This document shows, piece after piece, positions 10,786-22,700 of a stretch of 64,000 bases of DNA (the stretch's first letter is position 1; each line of letters begins with the position of its first letter). Source of the DNA: Klebsormidium nitens (lineage: Eukaryota; Streptophyta; Klebsormidiophyceae; Klebsormidiales; Klebsormidiaceae); the NCBI GenBank assembly GCA_000708835.1, contig DF236996.1:30397-94396 (forward strand). Direction: 5' to 3'. The notes beneath the pieces were generated by a model. That model ran no database searches. It was not told the origin of the DNA and worked only from the letters and a program-made list of their open reading frames with translations. A program made the position numbers and the translations under genes.

Positions 10786-13700
10786 TCAAACGGGCCCCTT
10801 CTTCTGTATGTTCACGAGCGAGTAATACGCGCCCCCCTCGCCCTTGGCGATTAGCTGGTCGTGCGAGCCCTGCTCCACGATCGCGCCCTCTTGCACCACC
10901 GCGATGACGTCAGCGTGACGCACGGTCGAGAGGCGGTGCGCGATAACTAGAGTGGTGCGCCCGACCATCAGCCGGTCCAGCGCCTCCTGCACCACGCGCT
11001 CCGACTCGGTGTCCAGCGCCGACGTCGCTTCGTCCTGCATCGAAATTGAACGGTTTCACAGCGTGATTGCGAGGCAAGCATTCGACGGGTTGGTTAAATC
11101 TCAGTGGCAGGGTCCTATCAGCGAATGTGGCGCCGCCTGCACCTCGCGCTCTGGATCCGTGACCATCGCCGAGGTCGCTTCGTCCAGCATCGAATCGAAG
11201 TGGGTCAGGGCTTCATTGTCGGACACAGACTCGACGCGTCACACGGACTACGAAGGCGCAATTGTTAATCTGGTGGTCAAGGGCGGAGATCGTCCTGAAA
11301 GTAATGATCGCCGAAACGCAGCACACACTTGTGACGCAGACAGGTTCAGCGTTTTACGGTCGGGTGCGCCCGGTTGGATTCTCCTTTCCGCAGGGAGACA
11401 AAATGGCCCCAACTGGGATTCAGCGAAGCACAGGCCCTGACAAGAACCATTTGCCGGTCAGAGATACCGAGCCTTTCGCTTTGTTCAACGTCAAAGCACT
11501 TCGAGGCAAGAGTTGCACCCCAGTACCGACAACTCCCATTCTTCCATTCCAGCGATAGCGCGGGAGACGTCGCAAATGATTCTGATCAGAAATGCACGTG
11601 AACCGCAATCCCAAAACTCCAACATCTTTCCCCACAACCATCACACTAAACCGCGCGCTCTCGAATCCTCACCAGCAGCAGGATGCGCGGGCTTTTGATG
11701 GCCGTTCGCGCGATAGTGATGCGCTGCTTCTGCCCGCCTATACTCTTTTTGACAAAAGCACTACCACACAAGCAAAAAAAATTCAATCACTTTACAGAAC
11801 GCTGGAAACATACCGCGCGCATTCGAGTCCTTACCAGCAGCAGAATGCGCGGGCTCTTGATGGCCGCGCGCGCAATGGCAATGCGCTGCTTCTGGCCGCC
11901 GGACAGCTGGACGCCCTTCTCGCCCACGTGGGTGTCGTACCCGTCCGGGAGCGCGCTGATAAAGTTGTGCGCATTGGCCGCGCGCGCGGCCTCCACGATT
12001 TCGGCCTCGCTCGCATTGGCTTTGCCGTACAAAATATTGGACTTAATGGTGCCAGAGAAGAGTGTGGGCTCCTGAGAACAACGGAAACGGAAACGGATCA
12101 GAACGGACGGAACGGAGGAAGTTGTGCGCTTGGCTGCGCGCGCGGCCTCAAAGATCTCGGCCTCGCTCGCGTCGGCCTTGCCGTTCAGAATGTTGGACGG
12201 GGTTCTGGAGAAGAGCGTCGCCCCATGGAATGACGGAAACACGGTAACGGACCGGAACGGAAAGCAGAACGGAAGACCCAGCACGCGGCAAAACAACCGG
12301 CGTCAGCTTGGATGCGGAATTCGAATTGGATGTCGATTTCATTGGGGAAGATGACGAACAACAGCGAGGACATAGAAGGACAGATTTTCAAGCGTACTCA
12401 AGAGCAAGGGTCTCAACTGGGATTGGCCCGACGTGAACAAATAGAAAGGACTCCAATCTCTTGGCTCTGATCCTGTCAGCAGCCCCGCATGAAACTTTCC
12501 TCGCAAAAGAAACCTTTTCTGGCAGTACTGATTGCCTGGACAGACCCGATTTTGCGCACAAGTACATCAGCGCGACTCCGCCACGGTTGGGAAACATACG
12601 ATAACCTTCTCTGAACCCGTTCCCTCTTCTTTTTCGCGACTGAGGGAAGGACGCGACGAACAGATTGAATGGGCAAGAGACAGAAGAACCAGGAACCGGA
12701 CAACCAGTTGAGAATAGTCAAACGCCTCACCTGCGAGACGAGGCCGATCTGAGAGCGCAGCGTCTTCAGGTGGAGGGAGGTAATGTCCTTTCCGTCGATC
12801 AGGATCTGGACGGAAGACGGAACGGAACGGGTCAGTTGTGACCAAGCATTGGGTCTCGGATCCTGTCTTTGACCACAGAGCCACCGATGCGGAGTACGCA
12901 CTTCAGTTGACTGCTTAATGTGCAGCACTTATTCAAGAACAGGGTTCAAAGTTAGCGTGTGCCGGCGACTGACCCGTCCGCTGGCGGGCGCGTAGAACCG
13001 TTGGATGAGCGATATGATGGTGCTCTTGCCGGACCCGCTCTGCCCCACAAGCGCCACCGTCAGGCCGGGCTTCACCTTCAGGCTGAAGTTCTTGAAGATA
13101 ACCACGTCCGGCCGCGTTGGGTAACTGCGCGGTTTGAATAGTTGCGTTTTCAGCAGAGAGAGTGTGAGAACTGTTTCAGTGGATTCGTTGACGTCGGTTA
13201 TCAAGGTATGAGTGCCTTTTCTTGTGGTGCCTCTGGCCGCGTCACTCAAGTGCATTATAAATGTTGAACGGAGAAGATTAGGGCTGCAAGGATTCAGTCT
13301 CCCAGCTTGACAGCCTAGTGTCGCGATATCTTCAAGCAGAATCTCTTAGAAATACGGTTCTCCGACTAAGTCGAGCTGAGCAAAAGCGAAGGAAAGATTG
13401 GGAAGTAACAAAGGAAAAGGGCGGGACCTCACCACAGGTAATTAAAATCGGATTAAGCTATCATAATGTGTTGCAGATAGAGACAAACATGTGACAAGTG
13501 CTTGTAGGTGCATGTGTCGACGTGCAGGCTTTTTTGAGCAGCCCGCATTATGAAGATGGAAAAATTACCAGGCCAAAAACGCCTGGGGAGTGGTGAGGAA
13601 TTCTTTGGTGAATGGTTTGGGCTCATGACAAGCTACCAGAATGCTGACCTGAACGTGACGTCACGCAACTCGATCGCGCCCTCCAGCTTCTCCAGTTTGT

Positions 13701-16700
13701 TGTTAGCGTTCGCATCCGCATCGATCTCCGTCCGCCGGTCCACAACCTGCGACGGTGCCACGTGGCGTCATCTGATTGGCGAAACCCAATTGGTCATTCG
13801 CAGTCCTTTACATTGTAAGCTGAGGGGATCCACCTACATGCATTCGCTCGGACCCTTCGGGGGAATGGTGAAAACAAGTTGCAACGAGGTCTCGTCGAAT
13901 TTACATGCAAGATTACGATTTCTCTACTGCAACCGCTCCATCTCTTTGGAGGGATTGGGCGCGCAAGCGGCTATGATGGGCGAACCTGCAGCACCCCACC
14001 ATACCAGAAAAGGTCGCCGGGAAACGAGACCAGCAAAAGGTTGGAAGCGATTCTAAAGCAAAATTCTGTTCTTGAGGCGATCAGGTGACCTATTTTCAAG
14101 AAAGTGGTTTAAGATTCCTCTTTCTCAAACACGGACTTAGGTCGCGGCCGCCTCCCTCTGCGAACTCTCGTGCAACTTCAAAAGCGAAGTCTCTTTTCGT
14201 AGAAATCAGATAAACCCACTTTCAACTCAATGATCTTTGGAAACCTGATATTGTACAAGGACCCAGTTGCCGTGCCTTCTTTCCGACGTGATGCTTAAGA
14301 CCGAGCGCTTAGTAGAATCTTCCACAGCCGATCAAACGATCGATGCTTTCAAAGCCTTACCTCAAAAACACGGGCTCAGTCGCCGTGCCTCCCTTTGCCA
14401 CGTCGCGTGCGATAGCCTTGAAACCAAGCCCAATAGTATATGTGTCCCCCTTTCACAGCAGCAAATCAAGTGAACTAAATGCTGATAGGAAGCTGTCGTT
14501 CCTCGAACCCTTACCTCGAAGACGGACTCGGTCGCCGTGCCTCCCTTTGCGACGTCGGGCGCGAGAGGCTTGGAACCAAGCTCAAAAGTATACGCTTCGA
14601 CCTTTCACAGCAGCCAAACAGGTTGATTGAAGCTGGACCAAAGCTGTCATTTCCCCCCCCCCAAAAAAGGGGAAACAAAAGAAAAAACCCTTACCTCAAA
14701 CACGGACTCTGTCGCCGTGCCTCCCTTCGCCACGTCGGGCGCGAGGCTGGCCGCCTCGGCGACCCCAAAGCCGACGCTTACGATGACGAGGAAGACTTTG
14801 AGCACGTCGGAGAACTTGGCTCCGTCGTTCTTCACGAGCTCGGTTCCGTACCAAAGGGCCAGCGCCCACGACCTGGATTGCAAATGTTAAGATTACGACA
14901 CTAAATGCTTGTCAGTTTCAGTCGTAGAATACCTAGAATGACCTGTAGAGGATTTTGTGTATCGAGGGTGTCGTCAAATTCCTGTTGGATTGACGCGCAA
15001 AGCGAAGAATCAAGCCAGGCGAGTTGTATTTCACGCGATTCGATACTCAACTCGACCCGGAGTCAGAGTTCTTGCAAGCTCGGGCCCCTAAAATACAGGT
15101 TCAACATGTGGCAGCGCCATTCTGCGAATTCACGGGATTCGACAATACGCTGTACTCCCGGGCCTTCTGTGGAGGTATCGAACACCCCGTCGAAAACAAC
15201 TTGTTGTCGCCGCCTTTAAAGAGGGCGTCGGAGGACCGGTCCTACCTCAGCGACCAGAGTGCCCCGCATCAAGGCCCGCTTGGTCGCCGAAGGCCATTTT
15301 CAAGATGCAATCTGAGCCGTCAGATGAATTCATCCCTTAGGACTCAGATGCACGAGTGTTCCTTGAAGTCTGACGCCCTCTTTCAAGGGGCCGAGAAGTT
15401 ACGTTAACGTATAGAGGAAAAATAGAGAGAAATGACACTCGGGCGTAGGAGAAGAAACGAGAGAACTGACACTCACGTGTAGAAGAAGACTTGAAAAAGT
15501 TGACACTCACGCGTAGAGGAATCATTGAGAGAGTTGACACTCACGTCTAGAGGAAAAAATAAAAAGGTTGACACTCACGCGTAGAGGAAGAATGAGGAGA
15601 GTCCGAGGCCGAGCCCGCTGGTCTGGCCGCGCCGGAAGGACAGCTTCCGCGGTACCTCTAGTTTCTCGTTGAACAAAGCCAGCACCTTGTCCTCGGCGGA
15701 AAATGCGGACACCGTCCGAATGTTGCCCACGGCACCCGCCGCAACCTGCACCGGGCAAATCCGGACGGCTTTTACTTTCGATTGATGCTTCCAAAGTGGA
15801 AGTAAGGTAATTTTCAATTGTAGGCTGGACGTCTCTTCCTCCTGGTTCATGTATGTCGAGTCAGTGTGTCGGATCCTCAGGCTGAACCATTACGGGCGGT
15901 ATTCGAATCCTTGAACCTGCACGTATGTCTGCTGAAGGGCTTACCAGATAGAATCAAAAGTGCACCAAAGCTTCATAAACCAAAGGGGACAACGGGAGCA
16001 CAAAGCTGAAAAAGAGGTAGAAGATTCCGTCGATTCAGGCCGGAGAAACTCACGGGCTCCAGTCCTCGGAAACAAGCTACGGAGACATGAGCTACATTCA
16101 TCGTGAATGGAAGACGTCGCACTCATTCTGGAGAACCAAGTTTCGCTTCTCAAAGGTTTGACCGCCGCCAGAGATAAACGGAATGAGAAAGGGGGGGGAA
16201 TTTGGGGATCACCAAAGTCCTCGAACCGAACACATCGAGGCGCTTTCCTAGGCATTCGCGATCTGTTCCGCGAAATCCCCGAGCACCAACCGAAGCGAAC
16301 CATAACAAAACGTAACTTAACACAACTGATCCAGAACAGTGAAAACTATGGCCAGGATGCTTATGAAGAACGCACTTGCGAGGCGCCCTCTTGGGCATTC
16401 GCGTTCTGATCCGAGAAATCTCGGAGCACCAAGTGAACCATGATCCGAAACTAAGCGGATACACCGATTCACATCACGTGGAACAAGAACAAACATTCTT
16501 TGACGAACGCACCTGCGAGGCGCCCTCTTGGGCCTTTGCGTTCTGGTCCGAGAACCCGCGCAGCACGACGTTTTCCATGACAGCCCCAGCCGTCAGCAGC
16601 GGGAACGTCGCGAGCATAACTAGAGCGAGCTTCCACTCGAGCACGAGCCCGATGATGATGCTCGCCAGGATCCCCGTCAACGCTTGGACGATGAGATACA

Positions 16701-19700
16701 TCCGATCGCCGACGACCGCGCGGACGTACGTTGCGTCCGTCCCAACGCGGGCCGCCAGAGCACCTGCGTAAGGATTGAAGTCTACGTCAGCAGGATTGGG
16801 GTTACCGTCAACAGACGTCCAGGGTTGCAAAATCAGGATTTAGGACTCGGCTTCGAGGGATTTGAAGACTTTCGTGAGGAACAGAACAGGGCCGCCTTTG
16901 ATGTATGTAAGAGACGATGCGGTCATGCGACAGTCTTAATGCGGCATTACAGGACGACGTGCGATCGGAGGTGCTGCTCGTTTCTCCATTATTTTCTATC
17001 CGCATTGGAAAATTGCACTGAGCGCGGGTCCAGGGACATTTCTATCCAGGAACATTTTTTCACCTGGCGAGTTCTCGTCGCGGTCAAAGAAGGCAACCTC
17101 CTGGCGCAGCAGCGTCTTGAGCATCAGGGCGCGCACGCGCTTCGTCAGCGCCTCGCCGACCGCCCTGCATTCGTCACGCCGACGTCAAGCAATTAATTCC
17201 GGGCGTCACATCGAAGAGCAGGCGCTTATGAGTGCAAGCCACATGCCGCTCTCTCGTCCTCTAACTTCGACACTGGGAGAAGAGGAGACGTCTACGGATC
17301 ATTTCTCGGATCCGCAACAAATGCAATCACAATGATCAAGTAAAGGTCAACGCAGAAGTAACACTCCAGCAACTGTCCTAGTACGACGAAAGTGAAGCTG
17401 AAAGTTTGTGGATTCTCAGGTGAAACAGACAGCTAAGAACTAGCAGGCACGACATTTAAAATTCCGTGAAGTCTGTGATCTTCGACCACGGACGACTGCC
17501 CCAAGGAAACCAAACAACCAAGTAAAGAGAGGCGGGAGCAGCACTTTCGTTCACTCTTTCTTCCGCTTGGAAGAACGGAAGAACGGAACAACGGAGCGGA
17601 TCAGCGGAGCTCACCCGTAGCAAAAGTGTTCGGTCAGATAGGCCACCATCGCCCCACCGCCGAGGCCGATGAAGATGTAGCAGTACCTCTTGACGTCATC
17701 CTTCATCTCTTCAATGTCCGTGTTGTAATATACTGACGTCACCTGCGCAGAAGTCCCAAAAAGAGCTAAGGTCTCGTTTTTCCAACCTGTGAAGGGTCAA
17801 AATGCTGAACGTTTGCCTGAGGGCTTGACTCGAACAAGTTGCAATCTCCGCAAGCAAGCGCGGCGTTTTGTGCCTTTCTAGGTACAGTGCTCTGTGGTCC
17901 CTAAGGCTTGACTGTAGTTTGTGTTTATGATCTGTTCCCAACGAATCACCAGTCCAAGGCTGTGGATATCGGCGCCAGAGACCTTTTGACGCTGACATTT
18001 TGAAGCTACCAAAGATCGTGACAAGGACCGTCGACTTTGGATAGAGTGCTGGTATAAGCATTCCTCCGGCTGCAGTCCTACTTCAAAAGCCCTTCTGCAT
18101 TTTCACGGACGAACAACCTCGCCCACAGAATTCCAACACCCTCTCCCACACTATTTCAACAGGGATGCAATCACCGAAAGAGCCAACCAGCGCCCGCCAC
18201 GTGTCGTCTCACCGTGGACACGATCAACGCCCAAAACGGGTTCACCAGCCCCGCCGCAACCGCCCCAATTGTGCCCAATAGCATATACGGCCACTCCGGC
18301 TTATTGAGCGCCAGCAGCCGCCAGAAAGAAGGCCGGGGCGCTTTTCCGGCGATTTTCTGGTCCGTGTCCCCGGCTTCCTCGTCGCCCAAACCGCTCTTCT
18401 GCATGCCCAGTCCGCTCCGCTGCATGCTCAGCCCGCTACGCTGCTGGCCGAGTCCGCTCCGCTGCTGACCGAGACCGGAACGTTGGGCGGAAAGCCCGGA
18501 GCCCTGTTTCTTGAAGCTCTTGATGGGGGAATCGAGACCGGGGGGGCCGTCGAGTGGCTCTTCTTCGACGTAGTCCTCTCGAATTTCCTGCGAGAAAGAA
18601 ATCGGGAAAGAATGAGTGAGGTCCCCCAGGAACAGGGACCAGAAAATGAGAATCCCCTGCAAGGTAGAGACTGGGAAAGAAGAAGCGGGATCTCTTGAAA
18701 GGTAGACATCGGGTTCAGTAATCGGTCGCAGGTCAAATTGGCGGGCGCCTGCTAATGTCGTGAGCGCAGGAGCGTCTATATCGCGACTCCCTTAGGGAGT
18801 GGGCTAAAAGCAACAAAAGCAATCACGGCCTTGCCAAGGGACCTTTCCCTTATGCTGTTCCAGCCTCCAGAAAGCTACTGTCCTGCTGATTATCCACAAA
18901 GCAGAAAGATGGTTTAATGTCGGAGACGATATGAGCACACTTGAAAAGAACTGCACAACCGGCCCTCCTGGAGTGCTTGTTTCTGCTTGGGTTGCACAAC
19001 AAAGACACATCAGTTTATCCTCAGCCGTAATTGCGAAAAGAGAAGTGAAAGGACAAGGGACTGACCTGCAGCTTCACGAGCGACGCATACGCGCCCCCGC
19101 GCACGATGAGGTCATTGTGCGCGCCCTGCTCCACGATCTCGCCCTTCTGCACCACCGCGATGACGTCAGCGTCGCGGATCGTGGACAGGCGGTGCGCAAT
19201 GACCACCGTCGTGCGGCCGACCATCAACCGGTCCAACGCCTCCTGAACCACATGCTCGCTCTCCGAGTCGAGCGCGCTCGTTGCTTCGTCTGCAAAAAAG
19301 CAGTGTGGGGTTTTTAAGTTCATTCTAGGTAGAATAGATCCAAGGATCTGCGTTCAAAGTTGCCAGCGACAAAAACACGCAGTGCGGCCGACCATCAGCC
19401 GGTCCAGCGCCTCCTGGACCACGTGCTCGCTCTCCGAGTCGAGCGCGCTAGTCGCCTCATCTGCAATTTGAGAGATTTGAGGGTTAGGGTTAGGGTTTCG
19501 ATTCAGATTCGATATACTTCAATCTTGTTTTTTTCTTTTCCTATTTTTTCTTTCCTCTTTTTTCTCTTTGTTCTTGGGAGTTGTAAGTGAAAGGCGTGTG
19601 CGAATGCAGTGCGGCCGACCATCAGCCGGTGAGAGTTTCCTGAACCACGTGCTCGCTCTCAAAGTCGAGCGCGCTTGTTGCCTCGTCTGCAGATTGGCGG

Positions 19701-22700
19701 TTTTAAGTTTTCACCTTCAAATTGTTCCAGAGTATTCCTGATCATAATGGTCAAAATCGGCGCGCATAATGCAATTGTGGTGCTGCCAGAGGCCTTCCAG
19801 CGTTGCCTGGGCCACGTGCTCCCTCCCCAAATTTAGAGCGCTCGCTCTTTTCTAGTCCAAATAGCTTCGTCTGCAAGAAGTACGTTGTCCATCGGTGTGC
19901 TTTTCCAGGGTCGGCCCTTTGCTTTGGAACGAGTCGAGCTTTGAGAACGTGTAACATCCATCGCGACGGGTTTGGCTCTAGATCGATTTTGCGCCCCTCA
20001 CACTCTTTCTGGGCGGAGCCTCTCCTTGACTTCTGAGCGACTTTACTCGTCAAGTGCTAGCTCTCTTTTGAGCCTCGCAATATAACATTCCAAGGCTTCG
20101 GAAGAGGGCTTATGTTTGTGCACAAATTGCTCATCCATAGCAGGATACGTCTGATAGTCAAACCACTGCGCAAGACGCTCCTACCTAGCAAAAGGATCTT
20201 GGGCTGCTTTAGGATGGCTCGTGCGATCGCCACGCGTTGCTTTTGCCCGCCGGACAGCTGGACACCCCGGTCGCCCACCTGCGTCCGAGAACTGTAGCGT
20301 TAAACCATGTCGGGTTTATAATCAGATTTAGATTTAAAATCACCCCGCCGGACAACTGAACGCCCCGGTCGCCCACCTGCGTCCGAACGGCGAAAACTTT
20401 AGGGATAAATTATTTCGGGTTTTGACCTACAATTGGGTTCTAGACCACGCGTTGCTTCTGCCGAAGCAACGCCCGCCGGACAGTTGTACGTCGCAGTTGC
20501 CCACCTGCGCACAAAGCGTCCGAGGATGTTAGGTTTAGGTTTAGCGTTAGGTTTGGAGACAGGCTTAACTCAGAACCAAGCACTGCTTGTGCCGGCCGGA
20601 CAGCTGGACGCCATGGTCGCCCACCCGCGGACAAGCGTTCAGGAGTCCTGGACACCGTATAGGTAAACGCATATCTGCATCCTTGACGCCTTATAATTGA
20701 CTCTAAAAATTTAGCGACTTGGGCAGGCCCGAGCGTGATCCTTAAAAACCCCTTGTGAGCTTCCATCGGTGCTCGATATCTTTCTGAACTTTTCGGCATG
20801 ACAGACAAGAGTTTCTGCTGAAATTCAAGGCCAGTACAGTCATGTCTTGTGCATCATTCCGGTTTGGACTATGAGCCGGCGCTCACCACGTAACCTGCGC
20901 TCAAGATAGAACGCCAAAAAGCTGTGATTGGTGTTCATAAGAATTCGCCTCAAAAAGTCCCTCGCTATTCGTTCCAATCAACCTTGTATAAGTTAACAAA
21001 CAGATAGCATAGTTGTTACACCTTTCCCCCATTTTTCGGTCCTTGAAGCGTCTATTTCGTGCACCTTTCTCCACTTCGTTGTCCGCTGTGAGTCGTGGAC
21101 TTCATGAGCAAAACTGCAGACAATATGAAATGCACGTTAGACCCACCTGCGTATCGTAACCCTGAGGCAGACTTGAGATGAAGCTGTGGGCGTTAGCCGC
21201 CCTGGCAGCGTTCTCAACTTCCTCTTGCGTGGCGTTCTCCTTGCCGTACAGGATATTCTCTTTGATGCTCGTCGCAAACAGGGCGGGCTCCTGGCTCACG
21301 AGCCTGCAAAGATGTAGGGAAGGATCTGCTGACGTCAGCAAAGGCACTGCACGCTGACGTCACATCCAAAGGTGGCTCTGTTGACGGACAGAATGTACTC
21401 CTGGATTACCAGCCTGCTGTGACGGAGAATGACGCGCTGGCGTCAGCAGGAGTGCAAAAGGTGACCATGCTGACGTCACATCCAAAAGGGGTTCTGTTGA
21501 CGGACAGACTGTTACTCCTTGATGCTTGTTGCAAACAGGGCCTGCTCCTGGCCCGTAATACTGGGAGGCGGCAGCAGAGAGTAATAACTTCAGCAGGAAT
21601 CAAACGCCGCTGACGTCAGGAAGCATTCTCCGTGCCCTGAAAGATGCTCTCTTCAACGTCGTTGCAAACAAGGCCAGCCAGCCTGCAGATGCTCAGTGAA
21701 CAAGCGAACCCCCTGACGTCAGGGGGGAATCAACTTGATGGAACTTGAAAAAAAAAAGCCGTGGCACGTGTGTCCATGGTATTTGAACGAACATTGGGAT
21801 TATCCCGTCCGTCTCCTTCAAAGCAACCTGCCACGCCCTCTGCGCTGGACGTCACAGATCAGCGCCTAGACCTCTACTGCCGACATAGCCACTCCACGCA
21901 ACTGAAGATTGTGGCCGTTGATGAAATCGTTCAACATACTATAACACCAACAGCACACAGCCCCCAATGCGAAGCTTTTCGCGCCATTCTGCTGACGTCA
22001 CCCGGATCGACGCCTATAACCTCACCCATACTGCTGACGTAGCCACTTGAGCTGGAGCGACTTGATGTTGTGCCCGTCCAGGAAGATGCCGCCCCCAGTC
22101 GGATCGTAGAAGCGCTCCAACAGCTGGATGACCGTCGATTTCCCGGATCCGGAGGAGCCCACGAGCGCCACGTGGCGCCCAGCGGGGATGGCCAGGCTGA
22201 AGCGCTGGAAGATGGGCACGTCGGGGCGGGCTGCAGGAAAGAAAAGAAACGGTTCTCGATATGGTGAATCAGGTCAAACCGCGCTGTGACTGTTTTCAAA
22301 GCTGGCCTCTTGACACCAGTGTGAGTTTCTACCTGTTACAGATCTTGGGCCGTTCAAATGCCCGTTCGAAGTTTGAAAACGGCCCAGATCGAGATGAAGT
22401 ACGCGTGAGGGGTCCGCATATATGCAAAGGGTTGTTGCACAATTGTGAGACACCAAAGCTCTCTTTGCTCACTCTGAAACCATTTCGACCGGATTGGAAG
22501 ATCTCCACAGTGGGGTAGGAAGAAGTCGGTCCTGTATCAGTCAGCGATTACTACGAAAGACTACCTTACGTTTTGCCAGACCCCAAGAGTGACTTGCCAC
22601 TTTATTCTCGCAGATTCCCTTCGGTTGTGATCTGCTTCTACAATCTAATTTGTATGTGGTAGTTTCATGCATACGAGCTCTTTCCATCTAGAATGATGCA

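Noticed and set aside
14110-15580. Regularly spaced repeats that could suggest a CRISPR array
   Set aside because: Repeats are degenerate copies of exon ends with donor sites in a eukaryotic intron, and spacers are themselves similar.
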